64,000 nt of DNA from Paludibacter sp. (GTDB taxonomy: Bacteria > Bacteroidota > Bacteroidia > Bacteroidales > Paludibacteraceae): contig JANJVQ010000015.1 in assembly GCA_024710005.1 (NCBI GenBank), positions 1 to 64,000 of the forward strand, written 5' to 3'. The translations under genes were made by a program, and so were the position numbers. The notes under the pieces are model-generated. The model saw only the letters and a list, made by a program, of their open reading frames with translations, did not search any database and had not been told where the DNA came from. This document shows positions 36,094 through 44,789 of this stretch, one piece after another (positions within the stretch are counted from its first letter, which is position 1; each line of letters starts with the position of its first letter).

Positions 36094-36327
36094 AAAGCGG
36101 AAAACGAAAAACGGAAAGTGAAAAACTTTTTATGTACATCTCTTAATCACTTTATATCTTAATTATTATTTCAGAATTCATCAAATTCAATCTGCAATTT
36201 CCACAATCATAATGACTATCATATTATACTTAATCAGAGAAAAATCATAAAAGCATAAAATCTGAAAGAATTAATTTCCTACTCATTTACTTGTGCTTTC
36301 AGTTTTCCGTTCACCGTTTTCCGCTTT
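36094..36327. repeat. Inverted pair of GCGGAAAAC-type repeats flanking a 170-bp spacer
   Basis: 36094-36126 (AAAGCGGAAAACGAAAAACG, then GAAAGTG) and 36296-36327 (CTTTCAGTTTTCCGTTCACC, then GTTTTCCGCTTT) are related in inverted orientation and belong to the family at 24880-24954. The right copy is inside the truA reading frame and encodes its C-terminal tail. The AT-rich spacer shows nothing else. Confidence 0.65.
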
Positions 36328-37071
36328 TTTTATATTTTCATCAGCATACCTCACCTCCACCAAATAAAGTCCGTGGGCAGGGACGGAAACACCGGCTTTG
36401 CAGCGGTCTTTGGCTTCGATGATGCGGCAAAAATCAGCCACACTTAATTTGTGCATACCCACATCAAAGAGAGTTCCGACGATAGAACGTACCATGTTGC
36501 GCAGGAAACGGTCGGCCTCGATGGTAAACACCCATTCATCTCCCACTTGTTGCCAGACAGCTTCAGTTATCACACAATTATTAGTTTTCACATCGGTATG
36601 CAGTTTACTGAAGCTGGTAAAATCGGTGTAGTCCTTCAGTTTCTGCGCTGCCTCATTCATCAAATCAAAATCCAGCGGATGAAACATTCTCAACGCCAGA
36701 TTTTCCTTAAACACATTTTTACCTATATACAAATGATATTCGTATTTTCGGGAAATGGCATCGAAACGGGCATGTGCATCAGGGGTCACTGCAATAATCT
36801 TATCCACGGCAATGTCCTTCGGCAGGATACTATTCAGTCTGCGCACATAATCACCTCCTGCTAAATCTGCATGTCCGGAATCAAAATGAGCCACCATCTG
36901 TTTCGCATGTACGCCGGTATCGGTGCGACCGGCAGCCACCACTTCCGTTTCTTCCCGGAGCAAGGTGCGCAAACCATTCGTGAACACTTCCTGCACGGAA
37001 ATGCCGTTGGGCTGGATTTGCCAGCCGTGGTAAGCTGTACCATTGTATGCAAAATAGATGAAGTAACGCAT
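36283..37071 (-). CDS. truA: tRNA pseudouridine(38-40) synthase
   Basis: About 262 residues. Makes pseudouridine at positions 38-40 of tRNA anticodon arms. The catalytic motif AGRTDTGVHAKQ carries the active Asp near 51; also YNGTAYHGWQIQPN, FLRNMVRSIVGTL and LYLVEVRY near the end. The start is ATG 37071, sharing one base with the purU stop (TGATG). The last 15 residues (KKAENGERKTESTSK) lie past the family end and are encoded by a repeat copy at 36296-36327. Confidence 0.95.
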   Translation of the reverse strand: MRYFIYFAYNGTAYHGWQIQPNGISVQEVFTNGLRTLLREETEVVAAGRTDTGVHAKQMVAHFDSGHADLAGGDYVRRLNSILPKDIAVDKIIAVTPDAHARFDAISRKYEYHLYIGKNVFKENLALRMFHPLDFDLMNEAAQKLKDYTDFTSFSKLHTDVKTNNCVITEAVWQQVGDEWVFTIEADRFLRNMVRSIVGTLFDVGMHKLSVADFCRIIEAKDRCKAGVSVPAHGLYLVEVRYADENIKKAENGERKTESTSK

Positions 37072-37937
37072 CACTGAAACACAACGGTTCTGTTTTTATA
37101 GGTGAGGGTTTTTCTTTCGATGTGTTTTTCGACGGCGCGCGAAAGCACAATTTTTTCCAAATCACGACCTTTGTGTATCAACACATCTACCGTATCCACA
37201 TGTGAAATACGGGTCACATCCTGCTCGATAATCGGACCGGCATCCAGGTCGGTGGTCACATAGTGACTGGTTGCTCCGATAATTTTCACGCCACGTTCAT
37301 GTGCCGCATGATAAGGTTTCGCTCCCATGAAAGCCGGAAGGAAAGAATGGTGGATATTGATGATACGATCGGGGTAATGGTTGATAAATTCCGGAGACAG
37401 GATTTGCATGTACCGAGCGAGAACGCAAAAAGTAATGCCTTTCGACCTGAGCAACTCCAGTTCCTTAGCTTCCTGTTCGGCTTTATTATCCTTGGTGATG
37501 GGAAAATAATGATATTCGATACCGAAACGTTGTGCCACCGGCTCCATATCCGGATGATTACTGATGATCAGCGGAATATCCACATGCCACTCCCCTGCCG
37601 CATAGCGCGACAATAAATCATACAAGCAATGGGGCATCTTCGAAACAAAAATTGCCATACGGGGTTTTGTATCGGAAAAATAAAGCCTGAAGTGCATGTC
37701 AAACCGGCTTGCCAGCAGGGTTTGGAAATAATCCTGAATTTTTTCCTTGGGAATCTGGAAGGTGTCCAAATCCCATTTCACACGCATGAAGAAAACTTTT
37801 TCTTCGCGGTTTACATACTGGTCGAGGTACAAAATATTACCACTATGCTGATTGATGAACTCAGTCACAGCCGCCAGAATCCCGGGTTTATCGGGACAGT
37901 GCAGTAACAATACTGCCGTATTATCGTTTAATTTCAT
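37071..37937 (-). CDS. purU: Formyltetrahydrofolate deformylase
   Basis: 288 residues. Hydrolyses 10-formyl-THF to formate and THF. N-terminal ACT domain (about 5-85: LLHCPDKPGILAAVTEFINQ) and C-terminal formyltransferase-like domain with ISNHPD, NIHHSFLPAFMGAKPYHAA and GATSHYVTTDLDAGPIIEQD. The active Asn, His and Asp are in place. It is first gene of a purU-truA operon. Confidence 0.95.
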   Translation of the reverse strand: MKLNDNTAVLLLHCPDKPGILAAVTEFINQHSGNILYLDQYVNREEKVFFMRVKWDLDTFQIPKEKIQDYFQTLLASRFDMHFRLYFSDTKPRMAIFVSKMPHCLYDLLSRYAAGEWHVDIPLIISNHPDMEPVAQRFGIEYHYFPITKDNKAEQEAKELELLRSKGITFCVLARYMQILSPEFINHYPDRIINIHHSFLPAFMGAKPYHAAHERGVKIIGATSHYVTTDLDAGPIIEQDVTRISHVDTVDVLIHKGRDLEKIVLSRAVEKHIERKTLTYKNRTVVFQ

Positions 37938-37971
37938 TTTCTTTCTGATAATCTACCTTAAAAACGAACTG

Positions 37972-37979
37972 CAAAGATA
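37972..37979 (-). promoter_or_regulatory. -7 box for purU-truA
   Basis: TATCTTTG on the minus strand, 35 bp before the purU ATG. No clear -33 element. Confidence 0.55.
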
Positions 37980-38002
37980 GTATTTATCAATGAAAGAAAA
38001 AA

Positions 38003-38530
38003 TCAGTCATGCTCCACCCAAATCAATTTATCGGTATCAAAACCAATTTCCTGCGCTTTTTTTACATAAGCGGTTTTAATCTCTTCGGGAATAGTTTTCT
38101 CTCTGGCCAGAATCCAGAGGTATTCAAGACTACTGCCGGCGATGAGCGCGTATTTATACTCATCATCTAAGGCAATAACATTGTAACCTCCGTAAAACGG
38201 TCCGAAGAACGACACTTTCAGCATGGCTACAGTTGGGTCGCCTACGAACTTAGCCTTACCATTAGCTTCTTTCCATTCTTTTTTCACGTAATTATAACCC
38301 CGATTGGTAACATCAATCAAACCGTCTTCACGCAATTGGTAAAATGCAGTAGTATTATTCAGGTCCTTTTCAAACCTGAAATCAAAACGCGCAATTTCAT
38401 ACCACTTGCCTAAATATTTTTCTTTATCGAAAGACCTTACAGCCACTGCTCCGGGAGGAATGGTACTGCAGGATTTAAGGAATAGTCCCATGCTGCAAAG
38501 GATGATTGTTAATAATGTGGTTGTTTTCAT
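38003..38530 (-). CDS. Lipocalin-family lipoprotein (Blc-like)
   Basis: 175 residues. The signal peptide and lipobox MKTTTLLTIILCSMGLFLKSCS place it in the outer membrane or periplasm as a lipoprotein. The lipocalin signature KYLGKWYEIARFDFRFEK is near 39-56, with GDPTVAMLKVSFFGPFYGGYNVI and the late YLWILAREKTI. Blc-type lipocalins bind lysophospholipids or other hydrophobic ligands and are stress-related. Single gene downstream of nothing obvious, with purU-truA following on the same strand. Confidence 0.92.
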   Translation of the reverse strand: MKTTTLLTIILCSMGLFLKSCSTIPPGAVAVRSFDKEKYLGKWYEIARFDFRFEKDLNNTTAFYQLREDGLIDVTNRGYNYVKKEWKEANGKAKFVGDPTVAMLKVSFFGPFYGGYNVIALDDEYKYALIAGSSLEYLWILAREKTIPEEIKTAYVKKAQEIGFDTDKLIWVEHD

Positions 38531-38696
38531 GATGATATATTTATGTTTTACCGCTCCATTCCCATCGCTACCTACGGCAGCTCACTATCAAGTGTTTAAT
38601 TCTAAACCTGTCCTTAAACTGGCAGGTTACAGAGATCTGCTTCCTACGGAAGCTATTCATGCAGCATCTTCCTAATAAAGCAGACAGATAGATCCA

Positions 38697-40460
38697 TTAT
38701 GCGAATAATTTTTCTATTCTCTCGGCATAATGCCCCTCAATCACATTTCGCTTGATTTTCAGGGTTGGCGACAGGAAACCACCGGGCTGCGTCCACTCTT
38801 CAGGAACCAGTTGCCAGCGTTTCACCTGCTCGAAATCGCCAAAGAATACATTATATTTCTTCACCTCTTCTTCGTAACGTTTCAGTACAACCTTATTCTG
38901 AATCACTTCTTCATTGGTAGTATAAGGGATGTTGTGAATACCGCACCACGACTTCAAATACACAAAATCAGGTGAAATCAACGCAGCAGCAAATTTCTTA
39001 TTCTCACCCACCACAATCATGTTATCTATAAACGGCGATTCGGTAAATTTAGACTCAATCGTCTGGGGATTCACATATTTACCAAAGGATGTTTTGAAAA
39101 TACTTTTCAAACGACCCGTAATAATCAACTGACCTTCGGGGGTAAATTTTCCGGTATCGCCGGTATGGAACCAACCATCGGCATCAATTACCTGTGAAGT
39201 CAGCTCAGGAGCACGGTAATAACCCAGCATCACATTGTGACCGCGACACATGATTTCGTCTCTCTCGCCCAGTTTCACTTCAACACCCGGCAATGGCAGT
39301 CCTACCGTTCCGAATTTGCGGCCGTGTTTGCCACGCTGACTTACCGCGATAACCGGAGAAGTTTCACTCAACCCGTAACCCTCGAACACCGGCATACCAA
39401 TCGCGGAAAAGAAAGATCCCATGTGCGGCTGCAAAGCCGAGCCTCCCGACACCACGATATCGAAATTACCGCCAATGGCTTCGCGCCACTTGGAAAAAAT
39501 AAGTTTATCGGCTAGCTTCAGTTGTTGTTTCATGCACCAGCTATTGCCTTCCAACTGATATTTGGTGGCTAAATTAAATGCCCAATAATACAATTTCCGT
39601 TTAATAAAAGGTAGTTTCTTGCCGGCCAGATATAGTTTATCGTATATTTTTTCGAGTAAGCGGGGTACTGCCGACATCATTGTAGGCTTAATTTCTTTGA
39701 TGTTATCTGCAATGGTCGCCAGACTTTCAGCATAATAAACCGACATTCCCAGGTATTGATAGAGGTAAACCAACATACGTTCGTAAGCATGGCAAAGCGG
39801 AAGGAAACTCAGAGCTGTTTTACTCCAGCCCGACGGTGTTGTTCTCAGATTCATAATCTGATTCACAATATTACTGTGCGACAACATCACCCCTTTTGGA
39901 TTTCCGGTGGTACCTGACGTATAGATAATCGTTGCCATATCCTCCGTTTTAATGGCAGCTTTGATTTTTGCCAGTTCTTCCGGCACCGGGTTTTCTTTTC
40001 CCAGTTGAATGAGTTGATCTAAGTATTTATAATCCCCGTCTTCTTCATCGAAAAGAAAAATTTCTTTCAACGTTTTAACCTCGGGCATGACCGGCTCCAA
40101 TTTTTTGAGCAATGACTTCCCATCAATAAAAATCATTTTCATCTCGGCATGATTCAGGATGTAACGATAATCGTCCTGACTGATGGTCGGATAAATTGGA
40201 ATTGAAATAGCTCCCGACTGCATGATGGCCATATCAAGCATATTCCATTCGGGACGGTTGCCACTGACAATACCGATATTATCTCCGGCTTTCACCCCCA
40301 GCTTCAATAATCCGTAGCTGATATGATTCACTGCATCAACATACTCCTGAATGCTGATTTTCTTCCAGGTTCCGTTTTTCTTGCTGGCCAATGCAGCATC
40401 CTGATTCGGATAATTTTCCAGATAATTATCCAGTAAATCGAATATACGCGTAACTTCCAT
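38697..40460 (-). CDS. Long-chain fatty acid-CoA ligase / AMP-forming synthetase
   Basis: 587 residues from ATG 40460 (MEVTRIFDLLDNYLENYP). Activates fatty acids to acyl-CoA through acyl-adenylate. AMP-binding motif TIIYTSGTTGNPKGVMLSH near 180-198, FEGYGLSETSPV near 335, and GWFHTGDTGKF and GRLKSIFKTSFGKYVNPQ near 435-465. The longer frame to 40511 would start inside the -7 box at 40509-40516 and is rejected. Peripheral membrane or cytosolic. Confidence 0.92.
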   Translation of the reverse strand: MEVTRIFDLLDNYLENYPNQDAALASKKNGTWKKISIQEYVDAVNHISYGLLKLGVKAGDNIGIVSGNRPEWNMLDMAIMQSGAISIPIYPTISQDDYRYILNHAEMKMIFIDGKSLLKKLEPVMPEVKTLKEIFLFDEEDGDYKYLDQLIQLGKENPVPEELAKIKAAIKTEDMATIIYTSGTTGNPKGVMLSHSNIVNQIMNLRTTPSGWSKTALSFLPLCHAYERMLVYLYQYLGMSVYYAESLATIADNIKEIKPTMMSAVPRLLEKIYDKLYLAGKKLPFIKRKLYYWAFNLATKYQLEGNSWCMKQQLKLADKLIFSKWREAIGGNFDIVVSGGSALQPHMGSFFSAIGMPVFEGYGLSETSPVIAVSQRGKHGRKFGTVGLPLPGVEVKLGERDEIMCRGHNVMLGYYRAPELTSQVIDADGWFHTGDTGKFTPEGQLIITGRLKSIFKTSFGKYVNPQTIESKFTESPFIDNMIVVGENKKFAAALISPDFVYLKSWCGIHNIPYTTNEEVIQNKVVLKRYEEEVKKYNVFFGDFEQVKRWQLVPEEWTQPGGFLSPTLKIKRNVIEGHYAERIEKLFA

Positions 40461-40508
40461 ATAATATTTCTTTAGCTTTTGTTTCTTAAAAGATTCTAAT
40501 CGAACCTT

Positions 40509-40516
40509 CAAAAGTA
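40509..40516 (-). promoter_or_regulatory. -7 box for the acyl-CoA ligase gene
   Basis: TACTTTTG on the minus strand, 49 bp before the ATG at 40460. GTTG/TTTG words at 40536-40542 give a 19- to 22-bp spacer. Confidence 0.6.
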
Positions 40517-40545
40517 AAAAATATTATTGAATATTCAACAAATAT

Positions 40546-41916
40546 TTATTTTTTAAATAATACACGAAATGCCTCCTCCACTTTCTTCACCCGGATGATT
40601 TCCATGTTGATTTTGTCGAGGTTGAGGCCTTTGAGGTCGAAGTTGGGAATGATCATTTTGGTAAAACCGAGTTTTTCGGCTTCGCGGATACGTTGCTCGA
40701 TGCGGTTGATGGGACGGATTTCGCCGGAGAGACCGACCTCACCGGCCATGCACACATGCTTTTCAATGGCGATATCCACATTGGAAGAAAGGATAGCAGA
40801 GATGACGGCCAGATCTATAGCCGGGTCATTGACCTTGATACCGCCGGCAATATTCAGGAAAACATCTTTTTGTGCTAATTTGAAACCCACGCGCTTTTCA
40901 AGTACAGCGAGTAACATATTCAGGCGGCGGAGGTCGAAACCGGTGGAGGAACGCTGAGGGGTACCGTAGGCTGCCGAGCTAACAAGTGATTGTACTTCAA
41001 TCAGAAACGGCCGGATACCTTCTACGGCAGAAGCAATCGCTACACCGCTGAGTCCTTCATGGTTTTGCGACAACAATAATTCTGACGGGTTGTTTACTTC
41101 CCGCAAGCCGTTGTGCTGCATTTCAAAAATGCCCAATTCGGCAGTACTTCCGAAGCGATTCTTAATGGCTCTTAAAATACGGTACATGTAATGCTGGTCA
41201 CCTTCGAACTGCAAGACCGTATCCACGATGTGTTCCAGCACCTTCGGACCGGCAATGCTGCCTTCTTTGTTGATGTGCCCGATGAGCAACACGGGTGTTC
41301 CGGAACTTTTGCAGTACTTCAGTAAAGCCGCGGCACATTCACGCACCTGCGACACAGAGCCGGGAGAAGACTCGATGGTTTCGGTCGACACAGTCTGTAT
41401 GGAATCGACCACCACCAAGTCGGGGTTGATGTTGCTGATGTGTACGAAAATCTGTTCGAGGGAGGTCTCGCTGACTACATAACAGTCGGCCGCATCGGGA
41501 CTTAAGCGTTCCGCACGCAGCTTGATTTGCTTAACACTTTCTTCGCCTGAAACATAGAGTACTTTACGATTGCGGATGTTCAACACCACCTGCAACACGA
41601 GTGTTGACTTACCAATACCCGGCTCGCCACCAATGAGTACGAGTGATCCGGGAACCAATCCCCCACCCAGTACCCGGTTCAGCTCACCCGAGTGCGTATC
41701 AATCCGGCTTTCCTCGGTTGTTTCAACCTGAGAAATCAACACCGGCTTCTCCTTTGTCACCTGAATACCCGCCAGCTGGATGCTTTGTTTGCTCTCCTTG
41801 CTGATGATTTCTTCGACATAGGTATTCCATTCCCCGCAGGACGGACATTTTCCTATCCACTTCGGAGAATCGTTGCCACAGTTTTGGCAGACGTATACGC
41901 TCTTGGTTTTTGCCAT
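40546..41916 (-). CDS. radA: DNA repair protein RadA
   Basis: 456 residues. A RecA-like helicase that promotes branch migration. N-terminal zinc finger CQNCGNDSPKWIGKCPSC (near 10-27), Walker A GGEPGIGKSTL (near 92-102), the RadA-specific KNRFGS (near 252), and a C-terminal Lon-like domain (AIASAVEGIRPFLIEVQSLV onward). The ATG at 41916 is normal. A long inverted repeat lies just upstream. Confidence 0.96.
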   Translation of the reverse strand: MAKTKSVYVCQNCGNDSPKWIGKCPSCGEWNTYVEEIISKESKQSIQLAGIQVTKEKPVLISQVETTEESRIDTHSGELNRVLGGGLVPGSLVLIGGEPGIGKSTLVLQVVLNIRNRKVLYVSGEESVKQIKLRAERLSPDAADCYVVSETSLEQIFVHISNINPDLVVVDSIQTVSTETIESSPGSVSQVRECAAALLKYCKSSGTPVLLIGHINKEGSIAGPKVLEHIVDTVLQFEGDQHYMYRILRAIKNRFGSTAELGIFEMQHNGLREVNNPSELLLSQNHEGLSGVAIASAVEGIRPFLIEVQSLVSSAAYGTPQRSSTGFDLRRLNMLLAVLEKRVGFKLAQKDVFLNIAGGIKVNDPAIDLAVISAILSSNVDIAIEKHVCMAGEVGLSGEIRPINRIEQRIREAEKLGFTKMIIPNFDLKGLNLDKINMEIIRVKKVEEAFRVLFKK

Positions 41917-41924
41917 TTTATTTT

Positions 41925-42035
41925 ACCATATAAGTCATATAAGTAACATATAAGTTTTGCTGGGTTAATTTTTCATAATATCAAAACCTAACAAGCATTC
42001 TAAAGCTTATATGTTACTTATATGACTTATATGGT
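41925..42035. repeat. Inverted repeat with 30-bp perfect arms (ACCATATAAGTCATATAAGT family)
   Basis: Arms 41925-41954 (ACCATATAAGTCATATAAGT, then AACATATAAG) and 42006-42035 are perfect reverse complements around a 51-bp AT-rich centre. It fills the gap between radA and tpiA. A second member is at 53994-54085. Confidence 0.9.
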
Positions 42036-42043
42036 TTTATAGA

Positions 42044-42799
42044 TTAAAACGCGTCAATGATCGCTTTGAAGTCAGCCACTTTCAACGAAGCGCCACCAAT
42101 CAAACCGCCATCCACATCGGGATTTGAGAATAATTCTTTGGCATTACCGGCATTGCAACTTCCACCATACAGGATAGAGCAATTATCAGCTACTTCCTGA
42201 CCATATTTAGCAGCTAAAGTCTGACGAATAAACGCATGCATTTCCTGTGCCTGAGCAGCAGAAGCCGTTTTACCGGTTCCGATAGCCCATACCGGTTCGT
42301 AAGCCAGTACAATTTTACCGAAATCTTCAGCAGATAATTCGAATAATGAATCCACGATTTGAGATTTAACCACATCGAAATGTTTTTCAGCTTCTCTCTC
42401 AGCCAATACTTCACCAATACAGAAGATAGGAGTCAGTTCGTTTTTAAGCGCCAACTCAACTTTGGTTTTCAGCGTTTCTGCTGTTTCACCATAGTAAGCA
42501 CGTCTTTCAGAGTGACCTAAAATAACATAATTAGCACCGGTAGATTTCACCATCGAAGCTGAAATTTCACCTGTATATGCGCCTGATTCCTTATCAGCAC
42601 AGTTTTGAGCAGCTACCCCGATTTTGTTGGTATCGATGGCAGCAACCACGCTGGCAAGGTGGATAAACGGCGTACCGATTACCACATCACAATTTGGTGT
42701 TACCCCTTTCAGCGCGCCATTCAATTCTTCAGCCAACGCCAACCCTTCCTGCAGGGTTTTATTCATTTTCCAGTTACCTGCTACAATGTTTTTTCTCAT
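42044..42799 (-). CDS. tpiA: Triosephosphate isomerase
   Basis: 251 residues from ATG 42799 ([19 protein letters not shown]). Interconverts glyceraldehyde-3-phosphate and dihydroxyacetone phosphate. Asn and Lys in GNWKMN, catalytic His in LGHSERR, catalytic Glu in [11 protein letters not shown] and the C-terminal phosphate loop LYGGSCN and GLIGGASL are present. A frame 18 codons longer exists but has no family support. It is last in a DUF1599, DoxX-like, tpiA run. Confidence 0.96.
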   Translation of the reverse strand: MRKNIVAGNWKMNKTLQEGLALAEELNGALKGVTPNCDVVIGTPFIHLASVVAAIDTNKIGVAAQNCADKESGAYTGEISASMVKSTGANYVILGHSERRAYYGETAETLKTKVELALKNELTPIFCIGEVLAEREAEKHFDVVKSQIVDSLFELSAEDFGKIVLAYEPVWAIGTGKTASAAQAQEMHAFIRQTLAAKYGQEVADNCSILYGGSCNAGNAKELFSNPDVDGGLIGGASLKVADFKAIIDAF

Positions 42800-42854
42800 T
42801 TTTTTGTTTGATATTTTATGTTTGACAATGTTTTTATTTGAATTATATTCCACA

Positions 42855-42887
42855 AGACCTGTCAGGTTTTAAAAACCTGACAGGTCT
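42855..42887. repeat. 33-bp palindrome AGACCTGTCAGGTTTT...
   Basis: A 33-bp near-perfect palindrome (AGACCTGTCAGGTTTT with AAAACCTGACAGGTCT around one base) in the gap before tpiA. An identical 33-bp copy is at 54378-54410. It can form a strong hairpin. Confidence 0.9.
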
Positions 42888-42898
42888 GATTGTTTTTA

Positions 42899-44044
42899 TC
42901 ACAATCGTTTTCCATTCCATTTCCCCTTCACCGTTCCATCCACCAATTTCATCACCCCGGGATTGGCCCGTATCATGGTTTTAAGGGTTATCGGATCGGT
43001 TTTATAAAAGGGGAATGTGATTCCGTATTTCGTTTTAAATTCCTGAATATCCTGGGTGGAAGAAGCCGTCAGGGCATAAACTTTCTCCTCCGGATGTTCG
43101 TTCAGCTTGTATGCGACAAAATCCTTTACTTTTTCGATACCTTTCTCTGATGTTTTTTGCAGGTCATACATCACGATTAAATAGGTCGTCCCTTCATAAT
43201 TCAGCACTTCTTCCGTTACATCCTCAAATTCAGCCGTCAAAATCACCAAATCGTGGATAGGTGGTTTGTATCCTTCCGAAATCAGTTTGGTTTCCTGGTT
43301 GACAAATGTCCAGCTGGAATCCGGTAATTGGTCGATAGAGAATATTTTTCTGGATCCTTCCTTTTCGTATACAAAGTTATATTCATACACATCGCCCGGC
43401 GCATCATCAGGAACTTTCATTGCATCGGGAATATTTACACCAACTTTATACGGACGAAAATCCAACACCGGCAGGTGTGTCAGGTTATAAATCATAAAAC
43501 CGAAAGATGCCACAAAAAAGACGATAATAAATCCCCATTCGACATTCGGCAGAAAAATCTTGCTGTATTTTTTCTGAAAAATAAGGAGTAATAAAGTCAG
43601 GATGAAAAAGAAAACATTTTTGTAGAAAGTCATCCAGTTACTTATTTTCAGGGCATCGCCGAAACACCCACAATCCGTAACCGGGTTATACAGGGCAATA
43701 TATAAAGTCAGCGGCGTCATAACCAGCATAAAAACGAAAGCCAGCCACGACGAGAACTTGAATTTAACCTGAAAAACGAGGTCCAGCCCGATGAGCAATT
43801 CTATGGCAATCAGCAAAAAAGCAGCCGGGAAAGCCATGAAAGTCAGTCCGCCCCAAAACCCATCGAAAGCAGTAAGATAATCTTCAATTTTATAGACTGT
43901 ACCCAGCGGATCCACCGCCTTCACAAATCCGGAAAAGACAAATACCAATCCGATGAGCAGGCGGTTGGCATGCAGCAAAACCGGAAGCGTACCGAGCAGC
44001 TTACCCGATCCGGAAGTCCTGATATGTCTGCGCCTTCTTTTCAA
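42899..44044 (-). CDS. DoxX-like membrane protein with thioredoxin-like C-terminus (BT_3928 family)
   Basis: 381 residues. The N-terminal half has four to five membrane helices of DoxX/MauE type (LLIGLVFVFSGFVKAVDPLG, then DCGCFGDALKISNW with a Cys pair). The C-terminal half (about 220-381) is soluble and thioredoxin-like but lacks a CxxC. The family is common in Bacteroidetes beside tpiA. It may be a redox-linked or quinone-linked envelope protein; the function is unproven. It overlaps the DUF1599 gene stop by four bases. Confidence 0.8.
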   Translation of the reverse strand: MKRRRRHIRTSGSGKLLGTLPVLLHANRLLIGLVFVFSGFVKAVDPLGTVYKIEDYLTAFDGFWGGLTFMAFPAAFLLIAIELLIGLDLVFQVKFKFSSWLAFVFMLVMTPLTLYIALYNPVTDCGCFGDALKISNWMTFYKNVFFFILTLLLLIFQKKYSKIFLPNVEWGFIIVFFVASFGFMIYNLTHLPVLDFRPYKVGVNIPDAMKVPDDAPGDVYEYNFVYEKEGSRKIFSIDQLPDSSWTFVNQETKLISEGYKPPIHDLVILTAEFEDVTEEVLNYEGTTYLIVMYDLQKTSEKGIEKVKDFVAYKLNEHPEEKVYALTASSTQDIQEFKTKYGITFPFYKTDPITLKTMIRANPGVMKLVDGTVKGKWNGKRL

Positions 44045-44583
44045 GAATTTTCCTCCATTTTTATCAAACCGAAGACCGCGTAGTTAATCATATCGAAGTA
44101 ATTGGCATCGATGCCTTCGGAAATAATGGTTACACCCTGGTTATCTTCAATCTGTTTGGTGCGGTTTATTTTCATCAGGATTAAATCCGTGTACGATTCC
44201 ATGCGCATCGAACGCCAGGCTTCATCGTAATCATGGTTTTTAGCCATCATCAGTTCTTTGGCCTGTTGTAAATATTTATTGTAAAGTGCCAGTCCGTTAT
44301 CATAACTCAGGTCATCCGCTTCCGAAACACCTAGTTCCAACTGAATTAATCCAATTACACCATAATTCACAATCGCGATTAATTCAGAACGGATTCCTTC
44401 ATCCACTTTAGCCACGCCTTTGGTTTCGATACTACGGATACGGTTGGCTTTGATATAAATCTGGTCGGTCACTGATTTCGGGCGTAGAATGCGCCAGGAA
44501 GCGCCGTAATCCTTCATTTTCTTGGTAAAAATATCACGGCAAATGGTGGCAACCTGATCGAATTGTTTGTCGGTGTGGCTCAT
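44041..44583 (-). CDS. DUF1599 family protein
   Basis: 180 residues from ATG 44583 (MSHTDKQFDQVATICRDIF). Two internal repeats: KMKDYGASWRILRPKSVTDQIYIKANRI near 22-49 and KNHDYDEAWRSMRMESYTDLILMKINR near 114-140. The family has been linked to nucleotide modification, but no reaction is proven. The start at 44619 would extend past a typical N-terminus into the leader. First gene of the DUF1599, DoxX-like, tpiA operon. Confidence 0.85.
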   Translation of the reverse strand: MSHTDKQFDQVATICRDIFTKKMKDYGASWRILRPKSVTDQIYIKANRIRSIETKGVAKVDEGIRSELIAIVNYGVIGLIQLELGVSEADDLSYDNGLALYNKYLQQAKELMMAKNHDYDEAWRSMRMESYTDLILMKINRTKQIEDNQGVTIISEGIDANYFDMINYAVFGLIKMEENS

Positions 44584-44608
44584 ACTGACAGCTATTTTTT
44601 TTGAGCAA

Positions 44609-44616
44609 CAAAGGTA
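44609..44616 (-). promoter_or_regulatory. -7 box for the DUF1599-tpiA operon
   Basis: TACCTTTG on the minus strand, 26 bp before the ATG at 44583. GTTG at 44637-44640 gives a 20-bp spacer. Confidence 0.6.
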
Positions 44617-44789
44617 CAATTATTTGTTGAAATGAACAACGGGAAAATTAGTCTAAGGTCAACCAGTTACTGCCTGAAGTAAGATAAAGATGCTTTGCAT
44701 TTCCGTTAAAACCATTAAATAACTTTAACAATGATATATTTGTTTGTCTCAACATATCCCAATACATTTGCAGCCTTTATTCAGCAGCG

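Noticed and set aside
38570-38690. Small gene or RNA in the gap between the lipocalin and acyl-CoA ligase genes
   Set aside because: Only a short hairpin (CTTCCTACGGAAG) and a partial CCTGTC...GGCAGG match to the palindrome family; no coding or RNA features.
44735-44742. Full promoter for the YeiH gene
   Set aside because: The -7 box is good but no -33 element exists at 17-21 bp, so only the box is mentioned in the gene entry.
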